Below are positions 38,415-59,354 of a stretch of DNA of 64,000 nucleotides, one piece after another. The stretch's first letter is position 1; each line of letters opens with the position of its first letter. The notes beneath the pieces are model-generated. The model ran no database searches and was not told where the DNA came from. It saw only the letters and a list, made by a program, of their open reading frames with translations. A program made the position numbers and the translations under genes. The stretch is from Glandiceps talaboti (taxonomy: Eukaryota > Hemichordata > Enteropneusta > Spengelidae): positions 18,089,842 to 18,153,841 of the forward strand of contig NC_135549.1 in the NCBI RefSeq assembly GCF_964340395.1. The letters are read 5' to 3'.

Positions 38415-39324
38415 CATCCAGGAGCTTTTCGGTTGAATTCTCTCCAAAGCTGCAGTGAATTTCTAAATACAAAATAGTATAATACATTGGTATTGTTCAC
38501 ATTTCGAAATATGTTAATATCGTTTGGTTATAAATTGTACGTATCGTTATCATCGTCACCAGTTGGTGTCGGCAGAAGAAAAGAAATGCCGAGATGGCGC
38601 TTTCGAGTATTACGCGAATATTCACCAATGGGTCTTACGGCAATCTGATTAAAATCTCCCACATGATCACCTGGAACAAAACAAAGCACACAACATGATG
38701 GAAATAGAGGTAAATAAAGACATCGGGCCACTTTCAACACATCAAATTTTAAACAGATTGGTCTTACGGTAGATAAAAGTGTAGTGAAAAGATGACATAT
38801 GGTAATTTAAGTCTTCTCTGTCTCATTTTTGATGTTCTTTAACTACATGTCGGATTAATACTTCAAAACATGTTGAATTTTGCCGTCGAAAATAATTGAT
38901 ATTGAAAACACAATTATGAATGATATATGTTCAACTGACATGAGAACATCATAAAACTTAGTACTAATTACAATAACCCGTTGGGCTGCTCAGTCGTGCT
39001 TTCAAGGTCAGGGAAATTATTTTCAAGCTAGCTATCTCCCTTGTAAAACATGTGTGTGATCATAAAATACATGGTTGTTTCGCATTACTACCATTACTCG
39101 TATGATCAGTGCCAAATATACGACGTATATATGTGTATAGTTTAAACACGGATACAACTATACCAGGTCCTATACTAGCGCTAGCATCAAAGTAGAAACG
39201 CCGAATTCCCATCATGCATCATCATCTGCGAAAATGTGCCACTCCCAAAACTTTCTTTTCATTTCACATTATTTTCACCTATGTCTGTTTTGTAAGAAGA
39301 TATATCTGATTGATTAATACAAAA

Positions 39325-39403
39325 ATGAAGATATTAAGTTTAATCAAGGACGTCTACGTGCTCTTGTTCATCAACTTATTTTTATTGGTGCTCATCACAA
39401 ACG
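39325..39403 (+). CDS. Alternative first coding exon of the lectin gene (distal)
   Basis: 79 nt: ATG plus 26 codons and one base, phase 1, followed by GT (39404). It encodes the same signal peptide as the proximal copy at 39743-39821 (identical in the coding part as read). If transcription starts upstream of it, either first exon could splice to exon 2 at 42598 with the same protein product, so the two would differ only in promoter and 5' UTR. Whether it is used is unknown. Confidence 0.6.
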
Positions 39404-39742
39404 GTTCGTATGATTTTGATGATCACATTTTAGTTGTAATACTCCCTTACGTTTGAGTATCTTCAGATTTATATTATTCCTCGGAAGCAGTCGTTTGATA
39501 TAGAAAGAACGAATAGCGACAATATCATATCGACAATTCTTCCGGCATTTGCTGACAATATATTTTTACCTGTTGTTATACTATGTCCTATACTAGCGCT
39601 AGCATCAAAGTAGAAACGCCGAATTCCCATCATGCATCATCATCTGCGAAAATGTGCCACTCCCAAAACTTTCTTTTCATTTCACATTATTTTCACCTAT
39701 GTCAGTTTTGTAAGAAGATATATCTGATTGATTAATACAAAA

Positions 39743-48252
<8,510 letters not shown>

Positions 48253-48470
48253 CTATTTTCATGATACATTAGATCTATATATGATAATATTATTGGTAAT
48301 GATGAGCCTTTTAGCCGTTAACAAGGGCAGTGATTTTGCCAACTTCAAACATTCAATTTAACTTTATTTTGTTATAGATTGTGTGTATTAGTATAGGAAG
48401 AATTCCCTTTCCGGATGTTTACACTGTGTATGCGTCACCTCGATTTATACTTCGAAGCAAATTGACGTCG

Positions 48471-48560
48471 TTGTGTTGTGTTGTGTTGTGTTGTGTTGGT
48501 GGTGGTGGTGTTGTTGTGTTGTGTTGTGTTGTGTTGTGTTGTGTTGTGTTGTGTTGTGTT
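48471..48560. repeat. (TGTTG)n pentanucleotide array in the lectin 3' UTR region
   Basis: Pure TGTTG units with a GGT interruption, between the stop codon and the poly(A) signal; complementary to the CAACA array at 16655-16888. Confidence 0.93.
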
Positions 48561-48750
48561 TTACCGTGAATTTACCGTGAAATTACGTAGGGTAGATGTT
48601 TTACAGCTAATCGTATTAAGCCTATCATATATTGGTAAGAATGCTAGAGAGCCTAGAAACGTTAAGGCAGTCAACTGAAAAACTATTAGACCACACAAAA
48701 GGTATCATCCCTTTTGTAGCATTTCAGTTTTATACTTACTTTGAACACCT

Positions 48751-48756
48751 AATAAA
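48751..48756 (+). terminator. Candidate poly(A) signal of the lectin gene
   Basis: The first clear AATAAA after the stop codon, about 500 bp downstream. It would place the TGTTG array in the 3' UTR. Confidence 0.5.
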
Positions 48757-49440
48757 CCATGCATTTTAAGACACCTCTTTATCTCTTCTGTGTGTATGCA
48801 TTTGAAAAATCAAAATATTCATGTTTAGTCTTGTGAAACGGATCATTTTTGAAAATGTCCTTCTTTGACAGTGGTGTGATAGGTATGACATGCATGCCAA
48901 AACATTCACACCAGCTAAATGGACAATAACCTTCCCTGGAATTCTACATAGATTATTTCATTTCTACACACACTGATTACATAAAGTTTCACCTCTTTAA
49001 AGACATAGGATATCTTTCCTTACCCGGTCAAAGACCTTATACGACACTTACAACCATGAAGAATAAGAAGGTTCTGGTGACCAGCATACATGGGACATCT
49101 GAGAGAAATTTCAGACCAACCACAACATGATTTACATTTGAACATTTCTCTGAAGAAGTCAATACTTTTGATTTGTAGAAACTGAGAAAACAGCAAAAAA
49201 ATCCTCTATATATATATTATCTGTTGATAATCATAAATTGATAATTGTCCCTTGACACTGCCAATCAGTTGTGCTTCAAAACATACTTATTTTTAAAAGT
49301 TATCAATTAATACCATGATAATATGATTGACTACTGACAAAAATATGGTTGTCAAGGCCAAAGGTAACCATTAAACATCTTGTTTTTAAACATAATATAA
49401 TACATACTGATGAGGTAAATTAGGTGTAAAGTTCTGGAAA
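48757..49440. other. Lectin 3' flank, no copy-A counterpart
   Basis: AT-rich sequence without recognised features; it ends where homology with copy A resumes ('tgttctattatcaacaag'). Confidence 0.5.
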
Positions 49441-49589
49441 AACCGTTGTTAACATGTTCTATTATCAACAAGAATTCAGTGCTTTCTTTAATCATAGACC
49501 CTCCACCAACAGTTTAGTGCCGTAAACAGTTAGTCACAGCATGGATGTATTAGTGAGATCAATTACACATCCATGGTTACAGTTGGTGC

Positions 49590-50245
49590 CGTAAAGAGAC
49601 AGCAGCTATCGGAGACACTGTCATTGCCGTAAACAGACAACCGCTATCGGAGTCACAGTCAATGCCGTAAACAGAAAGCAGCTATAGTAGTTACAGCATG
49701 GATGTATTAGTGAGAAGACAGCAGCTATCGGAGTCACAATCAGTGTCGTAAACAGACAGCAGCTATCGAAGTCACAGTCAGTGCTGTAAACAGACAGCAG
49801 CTATCGAAGTCACAATCAGTGTCGTAAACAGACAGAAGCTATCGAAGTCACAGTCAGTGCTGTAAACAGACAGCAGCTATCGAAGTCACAGTCAGTGTCG
49901 TAAACAGACAGCAGCTATCGGAGTCACAATCAGTGTCGTAAACAGACAGCAGCTATCGAAGTCACAATCGGTGTCGTAAACAGACAGCAGCTATCGAAGT
50001 CACAATCGGTGTCGTAAACAGACAGCAGCTATCGAAGTCACAATCAGTGTCGTAAACAGACAGCAACTATCGAAGTCACAATCGGTGTCGTAAACAGACA
50101 GCAGCTATCGAAGTCACAGTCAGTGTCGTAAACAGACAGCAGCTATCGAAGTCACAGTCAGTTCTGTAAGCAGACAGCAGCTATCGAGTCACAATCAGTT
50201 CTGTAAACAGACAGCAGCTATCGAAGTCACAGTCAGTGTCGTAAA
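49590..50245 (+). repeat. ~38-bp minisatellite, copy B (about 17 units)
   Basis: Same unit and flanks as 33060-33995 but shorter, so the two arrays have changed length since the duplication. Confidence 0.93.
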
Positions 50246-50881
50246 CAAACTAATCTTTTACAAGTAGTTTAGATGTACATAGATTGATGATGTCCATGCA
50301 TATATCTGTACATATATCACGAAATCTCGGGACTCGTCAACACTGGTGAATCACACTATGCCGTAGGGGGTGTCAAATGTCTGTGGATGAAACAGTTTTT
50401 ACGATATTTTTGTTCATAAATAATATTTTTAATGTGCTGTATTTGTGGCTTTTTTAAATTGTTCATAATATCTGGTCAGTCCATACTTAGGTAATCATAT
50501 TTTATAAATCTGTGGTGAAATTGCAATGTAAAATATTTAATGTGAAACAAATAATTTAAAATTAATTTCTCCCACAAAAAAATTAAAAACTACTGTCACG
50601 AGTAGCTGGCATATTTTGCATTCTGTTGATAACACCTGTTTGGTCCATTGCGTTGATGACATCTGGTCTTTTTTCCCGCTACTTTACTTACAGAGAAAAC
50701 TATGCCTATACATTAAGACACAGTAAGCCTTTGAGACATTAGGCATTTTTTTCTAAAAATACAACTGCCTGATGTTCCGCCGTATAACCCGATCGCGAGT
50801 TGGAGAGAAATATGTAAGACCAGGGCTACCGTAGGTATAAGTCTGAATTTTGAGAATTCTTCAAATGTCACTATATGCTAA

Positions 50882-52235
50882 GGGAGCCGTCATTATTTAC
50901 GGTTGGGGGGTAGGAGGAATTTGGGAGGTCACTTGAAAATTGGAGTTGGTCGGGTGGGGGGGGGGGCTACCGAAAAATGAGGGAAAGGTAGGGGGGGCTA
51001 CACAAAATTCTGTTTCGAAAAACTTGTGTACACAGTATCAGGATTATTTTAAAAAAACCTGTTACATAAAATGTAACTTTATTAACATTTTAAAACAAAT
51101 GGAAAATATTTTCAAAACATTAAAGCTTTTGGTTTTCCTAAATATTTGTTTATGTAATACATGTACAATGTGGAGTTGTGTGTGAAGTAGAAACTAAATT
51201 ATATAACAATATCTTAAAATAAATATATAAACTCTGAAAGCAAACTTTGAATCAATTAGTTGTCAGGTTGTCACCCAGTTTGTAAATATAAACTGAAGTC
51301 ATTTTAATTTGACAGGTGTCACTGTAACACTAGCTTGCCATCACTAGTTTGTTTCAGCTTAGAAGTGTCTCTGCTTTGTATTAAATAAGGTAAAAATTCT
51401 GATTGCAAATATATCAATGGAAAGTCTCGACTAGTAAAACACGTTGCAAAAAAACTGTCTTACAGTCTCGTAAATTTCACCTGATTATTTCACTCTTTGG
51501 ATAATTGACTACTAAAAGCAAAGCTATGAATTGATGCAATACCTGTGAGCAGACAGATGATCATTCCAACAAACTTTGGGTAATTTGGCTTACTTTAATA
51601 TCACACATTATTGTGATGGTTACCCTTACTCTCACAAGACTTGCCTTGTCTCTGGTGAGTCTAAATTATTTAAATTACAAAGAAGTGAGACAAGGGTTGT
51701 AACTGGATTTGTTGTTGCTTATCTGTCTTATCTGTGGCAAAACTTTAACAGCACACTACTAATAATATATTTGTGTAAAATATTGATATAATTATGTGTA
51801 AATGTAAGAAATTCCTTCTGCAAAAAATGTTTTTCCAATATAATTTGAATTAAGTGGTGTCAGAAATTATGTACATATTACATTTACTGTATACTGTAAA
51901 ACAACTGGTACTTGTACAGATTATAAAACTTTCATGGCGGAATGCTATTAATAAGTATTCTTACTGAAATGAAGTTGTTTTGTAAGTACCCCAATAATCA
52001 TTAATAATACAATTGTAGCAATATAAATAATATAATTTCCTCTCTTTAATACCCACCACTTCATGTATATAATAGAAACGGGGGGGGGGGGGGTATCCCA
52101 ATTTCTAAAGTCAGGTGGGGGGGGGGTCATTGATTTTTTCCCTGCAGGATGGGGGGGGGGGGCAGTTGAATTTCCACTTCTTATCAACCAATTCCTCCGA
52201 ACACCCTCCCCCAACCATAAATAATGACGGCTCCC
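50882..52235. mobile_element. 1,354-bp TIR element with TAA target duplication (PIF/Harbinger-like)
   Basis: Termini begin GGGAGCCGTCATTATTTACG and its reverse complement (one mismatch in about 29 bp). TAA flanks both ends (50879-50881 and 52236-52238), and copy A has the single TAA of the empty site at 34620-34622. A 3-bp TAA duplication and GG-starting inverted repeats are typical of PIF/Harbinger. The interior has G-runs (about 50908, 50954, 52080, 52118 and 52150) and small frames only, with no transposase, so it is non-autonomous. Confidence 0.88.
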
Positions 52236-52287
52236 TAATCATGCATTTCGCTATAACAAAAAATCATGAATTCCTGTATACTTATGT

Positions 52288-52597
<310 letters not shown>

Positions 52598-52629
52598 CCA
52601 AGACATAAGTTTCCTATGGCCTCCTATTA

Positions 52630-52690
52630 TAGGGAACAATCAGAATTTACGGCCGGAGGGGGGGGGGCTAACGAGAAACTATGGGAGCAA
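52630..52690. repeat. Possible single end of a second TIR-type element
   Basis: Begins GGGAACAATCAGAATTTACG followed by a long G run, similar in layout to the 50882 terminus. The opposite end was not found. Confidence 0.4.
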
Positions 52691-53404
52691 CTAAAACCTG
52701 AGTAAGAGCTGAGAAAAAGATTGACCTAGCTTTGACAAATGGAAATTAGTAAATGAAAACCAATAAGGTGACGTTGAGGGAGTATATCTGAGAAAACCTT
52801 ACATTCTGTAATCATCAGGAAACAAGGACAGAATGTTATGGAAACGTACGCCCTCGCAGGTAAGCTTTCAGAGATCCGTGTCTGTCTTAGAAGTCTGTCT
52901 TAGAAGGAATTGGGTATGGTAAAACCGTTCAGGTTTTTAGTTAAAGGAAGTTACACATTTCTGTAAAAAATACGTTTTTTTACATATCACTTCACGGAAA
53001 GAATTGTAACATAGAATAGAATAGAATAGAATAGAATAGAATATAGAATAGAATATAGAATAGAATAGAACTTTATTGTCCATTTACGGAAATTTTCCTT
53101 TCGCTTCACCAAAATATAAAAGTCACATTAAAATACATATACACACTAAAATAATTACAGTAACACAAACACAGTTACAAACTTCCAATAAAAGTATTCT
53201 TCGAATTCAGTGTAGATCTTTAAAACAAAATTATCAGAAGCTTAAAATCACAGGTCTGGGTTCAGTATGGTTATTGCACTTGGTATAAATGATTTTTTAA
53301 AAACATTTTATGCTTTACACGGGCAATGGTTGATTATAAACTCCAGATGGAAAACAAAAAAATTATCATATCTTGATACATGTTAGAACACGCAATTACT
53401 AGCA
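52691..53404. other. Unassigned stretch with an (ATAGA)n tract
   Basis: No gene. A pentanucleotide ATAGA tract at about 53012-53068 leads into 'actttattgtccatttacgg', a common 3'-end style for retroelement fragments. Confidence 0.5.
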
Positions 53405-54124
53405 AACAACATAGCAATAAACGTTTACTAGTTCGAAGCCCGCCCCCTTGTGGTCTGAAGATGGTATGAATATTTCACCTGTCAACCATCAAGTTTAGTG
53501 TCGCTTCGTCAACAATTGAACGTCAGCTGTATTTTTCCTGTATTAATGTTAAACCTGCACTGGCTGCAACTGGGACGTTGTTTTCATCTCGCATCAACAA
53601 ACATATTCCGTCGCTAAAAAGATTCAAAAGACGTGATTGTACCTGTAAATAATTAATGGCCAATTTTATCCGTAGATATAGTATATTGACAGGTTTAAAT
53701 CTTGAGGGAACGCTTGGTTTTCAATCCGTCTCCATGTTAGTTTGACTTGCCTCAATGCCTTTATATTGCAATTCACATTAAATATTCGATATCGAGGTAA
53801 TCATAATAATCGCAATTTTTATTTCTTATAACGTGCATTACATTAAAAATAATCAAAATGCGCTGTACAACTGACAGGAAAAACAAACAAACACAAAATA
53901 CCACAAAATAACACTATTTGGAGAAAAAATACACTTTTTAAAAATGTCCAGATATAAGGGAAAAAAGTAGTAAAATGCATACATGCAAAAGTCTATAAAA
54001 TGACTAAATGATAAAATGAGCTAAAAAGGTAAGTTTTCAAAACTGTCGACTGAAGAAGCAACTCTGATCTCTCAATCTGTTCCATAGACGAGTAGGGGCA
54101 CGGATTGTAAAGCTCGATTACCAT

Positions 54125-54790
54125 TCATAGTACCGCCAATAGGCTGGTGTAAATTATCGTACCATTGGACTGAAAACGAAGGGTACGACCAGTGGCCCGG
54201 TCCGTCTTGTCAGCACTGCAGGTCACTTCAATAAGGTGGTGCAATTCCATTTTTAACTTCCAAAGTAATATATAAAGTGTTGAATTCAATTCGCTGCTGA
54301 ACAGCGAGTCAGACTGGTGTAAATCATGAAGAATTGCAGTAACATGATCACATTTTTTTTCTTTCTGGGTGACAAGTCGGGTTGCTGAGTTTTGAATGAT
54401 TTGATGTTTATGAATCTCAATATAAGGGAAGACCATATACTAAAAGTAAACTATTACAGTAATCTAATCGAGATGTTATGAAGGTATGAACTAATTCCTC
54501 GGTAGAAGTTTGATCCAGTATATGTTGCGAATTCTTCCAATCTTCAAAAGCGCAAAGGAGGCAGCTTTGCAAACATTTACAACATAATATGACATGGTAG
54601 CTGCATCCATGATGGAGACACCAAGATTTCGAACAATGTCAGACAGATGTATATTGATGTCATTAATCCGCACATCACAGTGAGGGACCGGACCTACACC
54701 TCCAAATTTAGAAGAGAAATGCACAATCTCTGTTTTCCCATTGTCACCCTCACATGTGAGATACTGTTCAGAATCATCAGCATACACCAT
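54125..54790 (-). pseudogene. Decayed Jockey/CR1-type LINE fragment
   Basis: Two broken minus-strand frames. 54790-54491 begins VYADDS (the RT catalytic YADD box), then 'KTEIVHFSSKF' and 'VRNLGVSIMD...VVNVCKAASFALLKIGRIRN'. 54436-54125 has 'IEIHKHQIIQNSATRLVTQKEK'. These are consecutive blocks of the RT C-terminal half of a LINE different from the one at 9.3 kb. Stops and frame breaks show it is dead. Confidence 0.85.
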
Positions 54791-55150
54791 GCCTGATTAC
54801 AAGCTAGGTTTAATACATGTTCAGTCACAGTGATCGCCACGTATTTATTTATTGGCTTGTCTTGTAAATCAAGCTCTTTTCTGCAAATTCAACGTATTCT
54901 GGTAGATAATGGCCTTTATCTTTTGGTCCGTACCGTAAAATATTAATTAATTACGTAATTAACCCTGTAATAATATATACAGCTACATTCACAAGTTTAC
55001 ACATGGACTCAATACACCTTAATGAGCAATCTTGAGAGTACAGCCCGTTTCATATTAGTGTTCACTAGCTCTGTTTGATATCACCACTAACGAGAAAACT
55101 GCACATTCTACATATACACTTGCTACAGCTTGTCTAAAAACAAACACAAC

Positions 55151-55745
55151 AATTTAAGCATACAGCAGCTAGACACAGACAAGCTGGTGCCAATTTGTTA
55201 TGCCTGTTCTTGATGTCTTGATCGTTGCACGTTAGTTCATTTCATTTAAACAAAATGTTGCAAGTATCCCTCATTCATTCAGTCTTGCCATCTTAAAGTG
55301 TAGTATGCAATGTCTTATCATTCTCGCAAACCAGAGCTGTTATTTTTTCTGCGACACTGCGAAATAACGAGACTATTGAACGGCCTAGCTAGCATTTGAC
55401 GGCGCGTTATGGACGGTGCCGTAAAAGAGGCTGTGGTTTGCGACCATGTTTCTTATTGATTTCTGTGTGGTTGTATCAAACAGAGTCACTAACATGAAGT
55501 GGGCTGTAAAAGATGGTCCAGTTGTATAGTAGCAGTTGGCGCAGCTTTATTAAAGAGACATAAAGATATGACATCGCATCAACTCTTGCCACTATCTTAG
55601 GATTTAGCTTATCTTACCATTTCTTTGTTGACTTCAAATATGTTCCATTTAAACTTAGACAAGTAAAAGAAATTATTTTAGTTGTCTGAGATTTTACATA
55701 GACCTAGTACCTGAAAATTCGTAAGATTATAACATTTACATGTAC
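55151..55745. other. Gene-free stretch
   Basis: Nothing recognised. Confidence 0.4.
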
Positions 55746-55748
55746 TTA

Positions 55749-56129
55749 GATAAGATAAGGTAAGGTAAGGCAAGGCAGGGCAAGGCAAGGTAGGGTAAGG
55801 TAAGGTAAGGCAAGGCAAGGCAAGGCAAGGTAAGGTAATATAAGGTAAGGTAAGACACAGACAACTAACACATTTTGGGTAAGGTAAGGTAAGGTAAGGT
55901 AAGGTAAGGTAAGGTAAGGTAAGGTAAGGTAAGGTAAGGTAAGGTAAGGTAAGGTAAGGTAAGGTAAGGTAAGGTAAGGTAAGGTAAGGTACAGACATCT
56001 AACATATTTGGGGTAAGGCAAGGTAAGGTAAGGTAAGGTAATAAGGTAAGGTAGAGTAGGGTAGAGTAAGATAAGATAAGATAAGATAAGATAAGATAAG
56101 ATAAGATAAGATAAGATAAGATAAGATAA
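55749..56129 (+). repeat. (GGTAA)n and (AGATA)n pentanucleotide arrays
   Basis: GGTAA units with CAAGG variants (55757-56060), interrupted twice by a short 'acagaca...ctaac...' segment (55855-55876 and 55990-56010), then AGATA units to 56129. On the plus strand each GGTAA junction reads AAGGTAAG, a consensus 5' splice site. Confidence 0.95.
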
Positions 56130-56560
56130 AGTAACTATATGTATAGCGCCAAATCCCAAAAGTTAATTGTTCAGAGGTGCATCACAAAGCATAAAAATGA
56201 AAATAAAGTCTGTCTTTGGAAAAAAAACAAAAATGTAAACACGATAATTCTACTATAAAAAGCAAACTTTGAAAGAAACATAAGATACAAATGATTCAAA
56301 AATAGTTTAAATTGTTCAAAACTAATCAACCTGGAGGTAAAAAAATAGTTATGAAGGTTCAGATTCAGTAATTCTAAAATGATACTTTCAGACAAAATGA
56401 AGATACTGATTTAAATGCAGAAAAACTGTCAAGACGACTGGTATTGTTTGACAGCAAATCACCACTAGAACAAGTACAGAATTAATCAGAGGAGAAAAAG
56501 AGAATGTAGACTGAAAGATCAGCCGTTGTGGGCGCTCTTATCATCCTGCCGATATTGTTA
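56130..56560. other. Gene-free A-rich stretch
   Basis: Nothing recognised; the minus-strand frame 56171-56395 is low-complexity. Confidence 0.4.
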
Positions 56561-56567
56561 TGCCTAT

Positions 56568-56690
56568 TATTATATAATATTATATAATTATTATTATTAT
56601 ATTATTATTATTATATATTAATTATATTGTTATTGTTATTGTTATTTATTGTTATTGTAAATCTCTCTCTCTCGCTCGCTCGCTCGCGCG

Positions 56691-56782
<92 letters not shown>
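56568..56782. repeat. (ATT)n then (CT)n/(CG)n/(CA)n compound microsatellite
   Basis: A TTATTA/TTATTG block, then CTCT-CTCG-CGCG, then about 85 bp of CA. Confidence 0.95.
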
Positions 56783-56786
<4 letters not shown>

Positions 56787-58150
56787 GAAAAATTATACTC
56801 TGGTTTGCGATGATAACCTTTCTACGATTTTTTTTATTTATGAATGCTCTAAGCTTATGTCATGGAGCGACCTCCTGCAAAAATTGACAATATTTTTATG
56901 AAATCCTTTTTTTTAAAGTTGTTTATTTATGAACCAAGCTGCATCATTGTCATACACAGTATATGTTATTTTCAGTGAGTTTGTACACTTACTGTATCTG
57001 TAATTTGTATCAGTGGATAGGTATAGATTAGACTGGCCCTAGATCCTAATATTTTTTTAAAAGTCCATATTGATAAGTTCGTCTAGGGTATCGAATATAA
57101 GTGACTAATTGAAATAAATATACATCACTTAAATATAGTTCAACGAGCGAACCATATCACAAGTTACTCTACGACAGTGGCCGGGGAACAGTCGATATTG
57201 CACGTATACATTCGCCATATATTCAATATATTCATATTTATGCCATCGTTTGCATCCCTCTAGCGACGACAATGAGAAAATTGCTCATCACACCCAGGGA
57301 GGGCGTACATCAACATGACAGCTGATGAAGGCGACAATATCGAGATGCTGTGGTAGCATATAATCCTCCGGTAACGAGCCTGTGTGAAGACACCATTGAT
57401 CAATCCCAAGTCTATACCATCTTCCAGACATTTATAGTCAAGTCTAATCCTCAATGAGTAAGAGAAACGCGACTTTCTGTAGCTGGGGACAAGACTTTTT
57501 TTGGCAGTGACGTCCTCAAAAGGCCCATGATTATAATACCTGTACGGCAGGTAAGTGTAACGTTGTGGTACACAGCAAGCGAGCTCTTCGTCTTTTGACA
57601 AATCTCAAGCCGTGTTTATTTCACTATGGTGCTAATAACAGTTTAGACGTAGTACCCGACCAGCTGTCTCCGACCGTATTCGTCGTGTGTGTGTGGATCA
57701 AGGTGTTTTATTCGGTTTGTGATATATATGCCATACGTGTACTGACCTGGGATCCATTGACCTACTGCAAGTGTATGAGTCAACGAGTTTCACCGAGTAA
57801 TAGTAATCATATTAAGTGCTCTCCATTCAAATTACACAGAAATTGCAAGGGCTTCGTTAAATACGTTTGGTTCTAGGGAGAATACATTGATCTGAAATTA
57901 ACAAATATATTCACAATTTACTATATACAAGTACCAATTAGCAATGAATAATGCTTGTTAAATTGACAAAATTCATCTAATTATTTCACTACATATATAC
58001 TATCACCAAATATCATAGCCACAAGCACAAAAGATCAATTTAATTGTCACTGAAGGAATGGGTTACAATATATTATTATGTCCATGATGTCTGCCTGTAT
58101 CACCTTTAAAAACAGCAATTAATATTATGTATAGTCTGTTGAGGAGAGGT
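56783..58150. other. Gene-free stretch with unassigned frames
   Basis: A minus-strand frame of 113 codons (57601-57260, non-ATG start) and an overlapping plus-strand frame (57565-57876, GTG start) sit in a GC-richer patch. Neither shows a known domain. Confidence 0.35.
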
Positions 58151-58165
58151 GTACACTTTGACAGA

Positions 58166-58243
58166 ATGACAGACAGACAGATAGACAGACAGACAGACAG
58201 ACAAACAAACACAAGATATGTATATATATATACTTTGCACAAA

Positions 58244-58314
<71 letters not shown>

Positions 58315-58318
58315 GCAT

Positions 58319-58364
<46 letters not shown>
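58166..58364. repeat. (CAGA)n and two (TA)n tracts
   Basis: A CAGA tract to 58206, then TA tracts at 58213-58315 and 58322-58364 separated by 'gcattgtg' and similar short unique bits. Confidence 0.95.
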
Positions 58365-58368
<4 letters not shown>

Positions 58369-59024
58369 AGTTATTTACAACGCTCGTAACGTAAATGAAA
58401 TCCAGCTTTTTCCAACATGAGATTCAGTCACATTGCGAATATATGTATTTTGAAGCACTGAAATTGTCATGACAACAGATTGCAAAAACTACAGTCATAT
58501 TTACATGTATTGAGTTTGTACACAGTATGATTCATTTCACGTCAAGTTATCATGATATTGTACCAACTTAGACATCTCTTCAGATCAAGTTCACGTTAAA
58601 GATAATGGCTGTAGCAGGATTAAGGGTACTGACAGTACAGTTTCCAGTTAACCCTTTCATGACTAGAGACGAGTTTTAAATAATATGGGGACCCAATTTA
58701 TATGTATATTTTCATAATTACAATAATAATACTTTATTAGGAAGTAACATTTCTTTAATTCCAGTCTAAAATGAAGTTGATATATGCCAAAAACTTACAT
58801 AAAACAAGAATTTTGTCCAAACAATTTTGGCGGGAATGTTTTCAGTCTTGAAGGGGTTAATAATACTAGTCAATCTTTCACAAAATTAATAGGACTCTAT
58901 TTCTTCAGCTTATTCTCAAAATATATTATTCAATTATGCCATGTGTTAATGTATATTGCCAGATACTTTATTTGAACAATTTTCACTGTGTCTATTCCAC
59001 TACACTATATGGATAAGGATTGCC
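58365..59024. other. Gene-free AT-rich stretch
   Basis: Nothing recognised. Confidence 0.4.
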
Positions 59025-59354
59025 GGGAATTTATTTGGGATTTTGAATTCAAAAAATTATTTTATCATGGCTTCGATTTCCTACTTGAAAAAAATCAATG
59101 TGAAACAACATATACCAAGTCCTTGTTTGTAACTCAATACATTGAAAAAGCATAATAAAATGTGTCAAATGTTTTGTTATTATTTGTACATTAACAAACT
59201 CTTTACATATTTTTAGCTTTTTTGCAATGTATATAGAGTTACAAACACAGACTTGGTCAATGTTGTTTCACATACGTTGAACCTTGATAAAATTGTTTTA
59301 TAAATTAAAAGTCCAAAATAAATACCAAATCCTCATCTATATGACCACTTTAAA
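59025..59354. mobile_element. Palindromic MITE, copy 2
   Basis: Shares both arms and the central 'tttttgcaatgtat...agttacaaac' segment with 25630-25913, including the right terminus 'ccactttaa'. The left terminus is diverged or truncated ('atttatttgggattttg'). Confidence 0.72.

Noticed and set aside
38069-38500. 143-codon minus-strand frame
   Set aside because: Spans Box1 repeat sequence and a tandem 'gatggtcctgaattatca' patch, giving a low-complexity Ser/Asn/Lys protein.
57260-57601. 113-codon minus-strand frame in a GC-richer patch
   Set aside because: Starts at a non-ATG codon, no recognisable domain, no firm splice sites, and an overlapping plus-strand frame is equally long. Possible exon, but unsupported.
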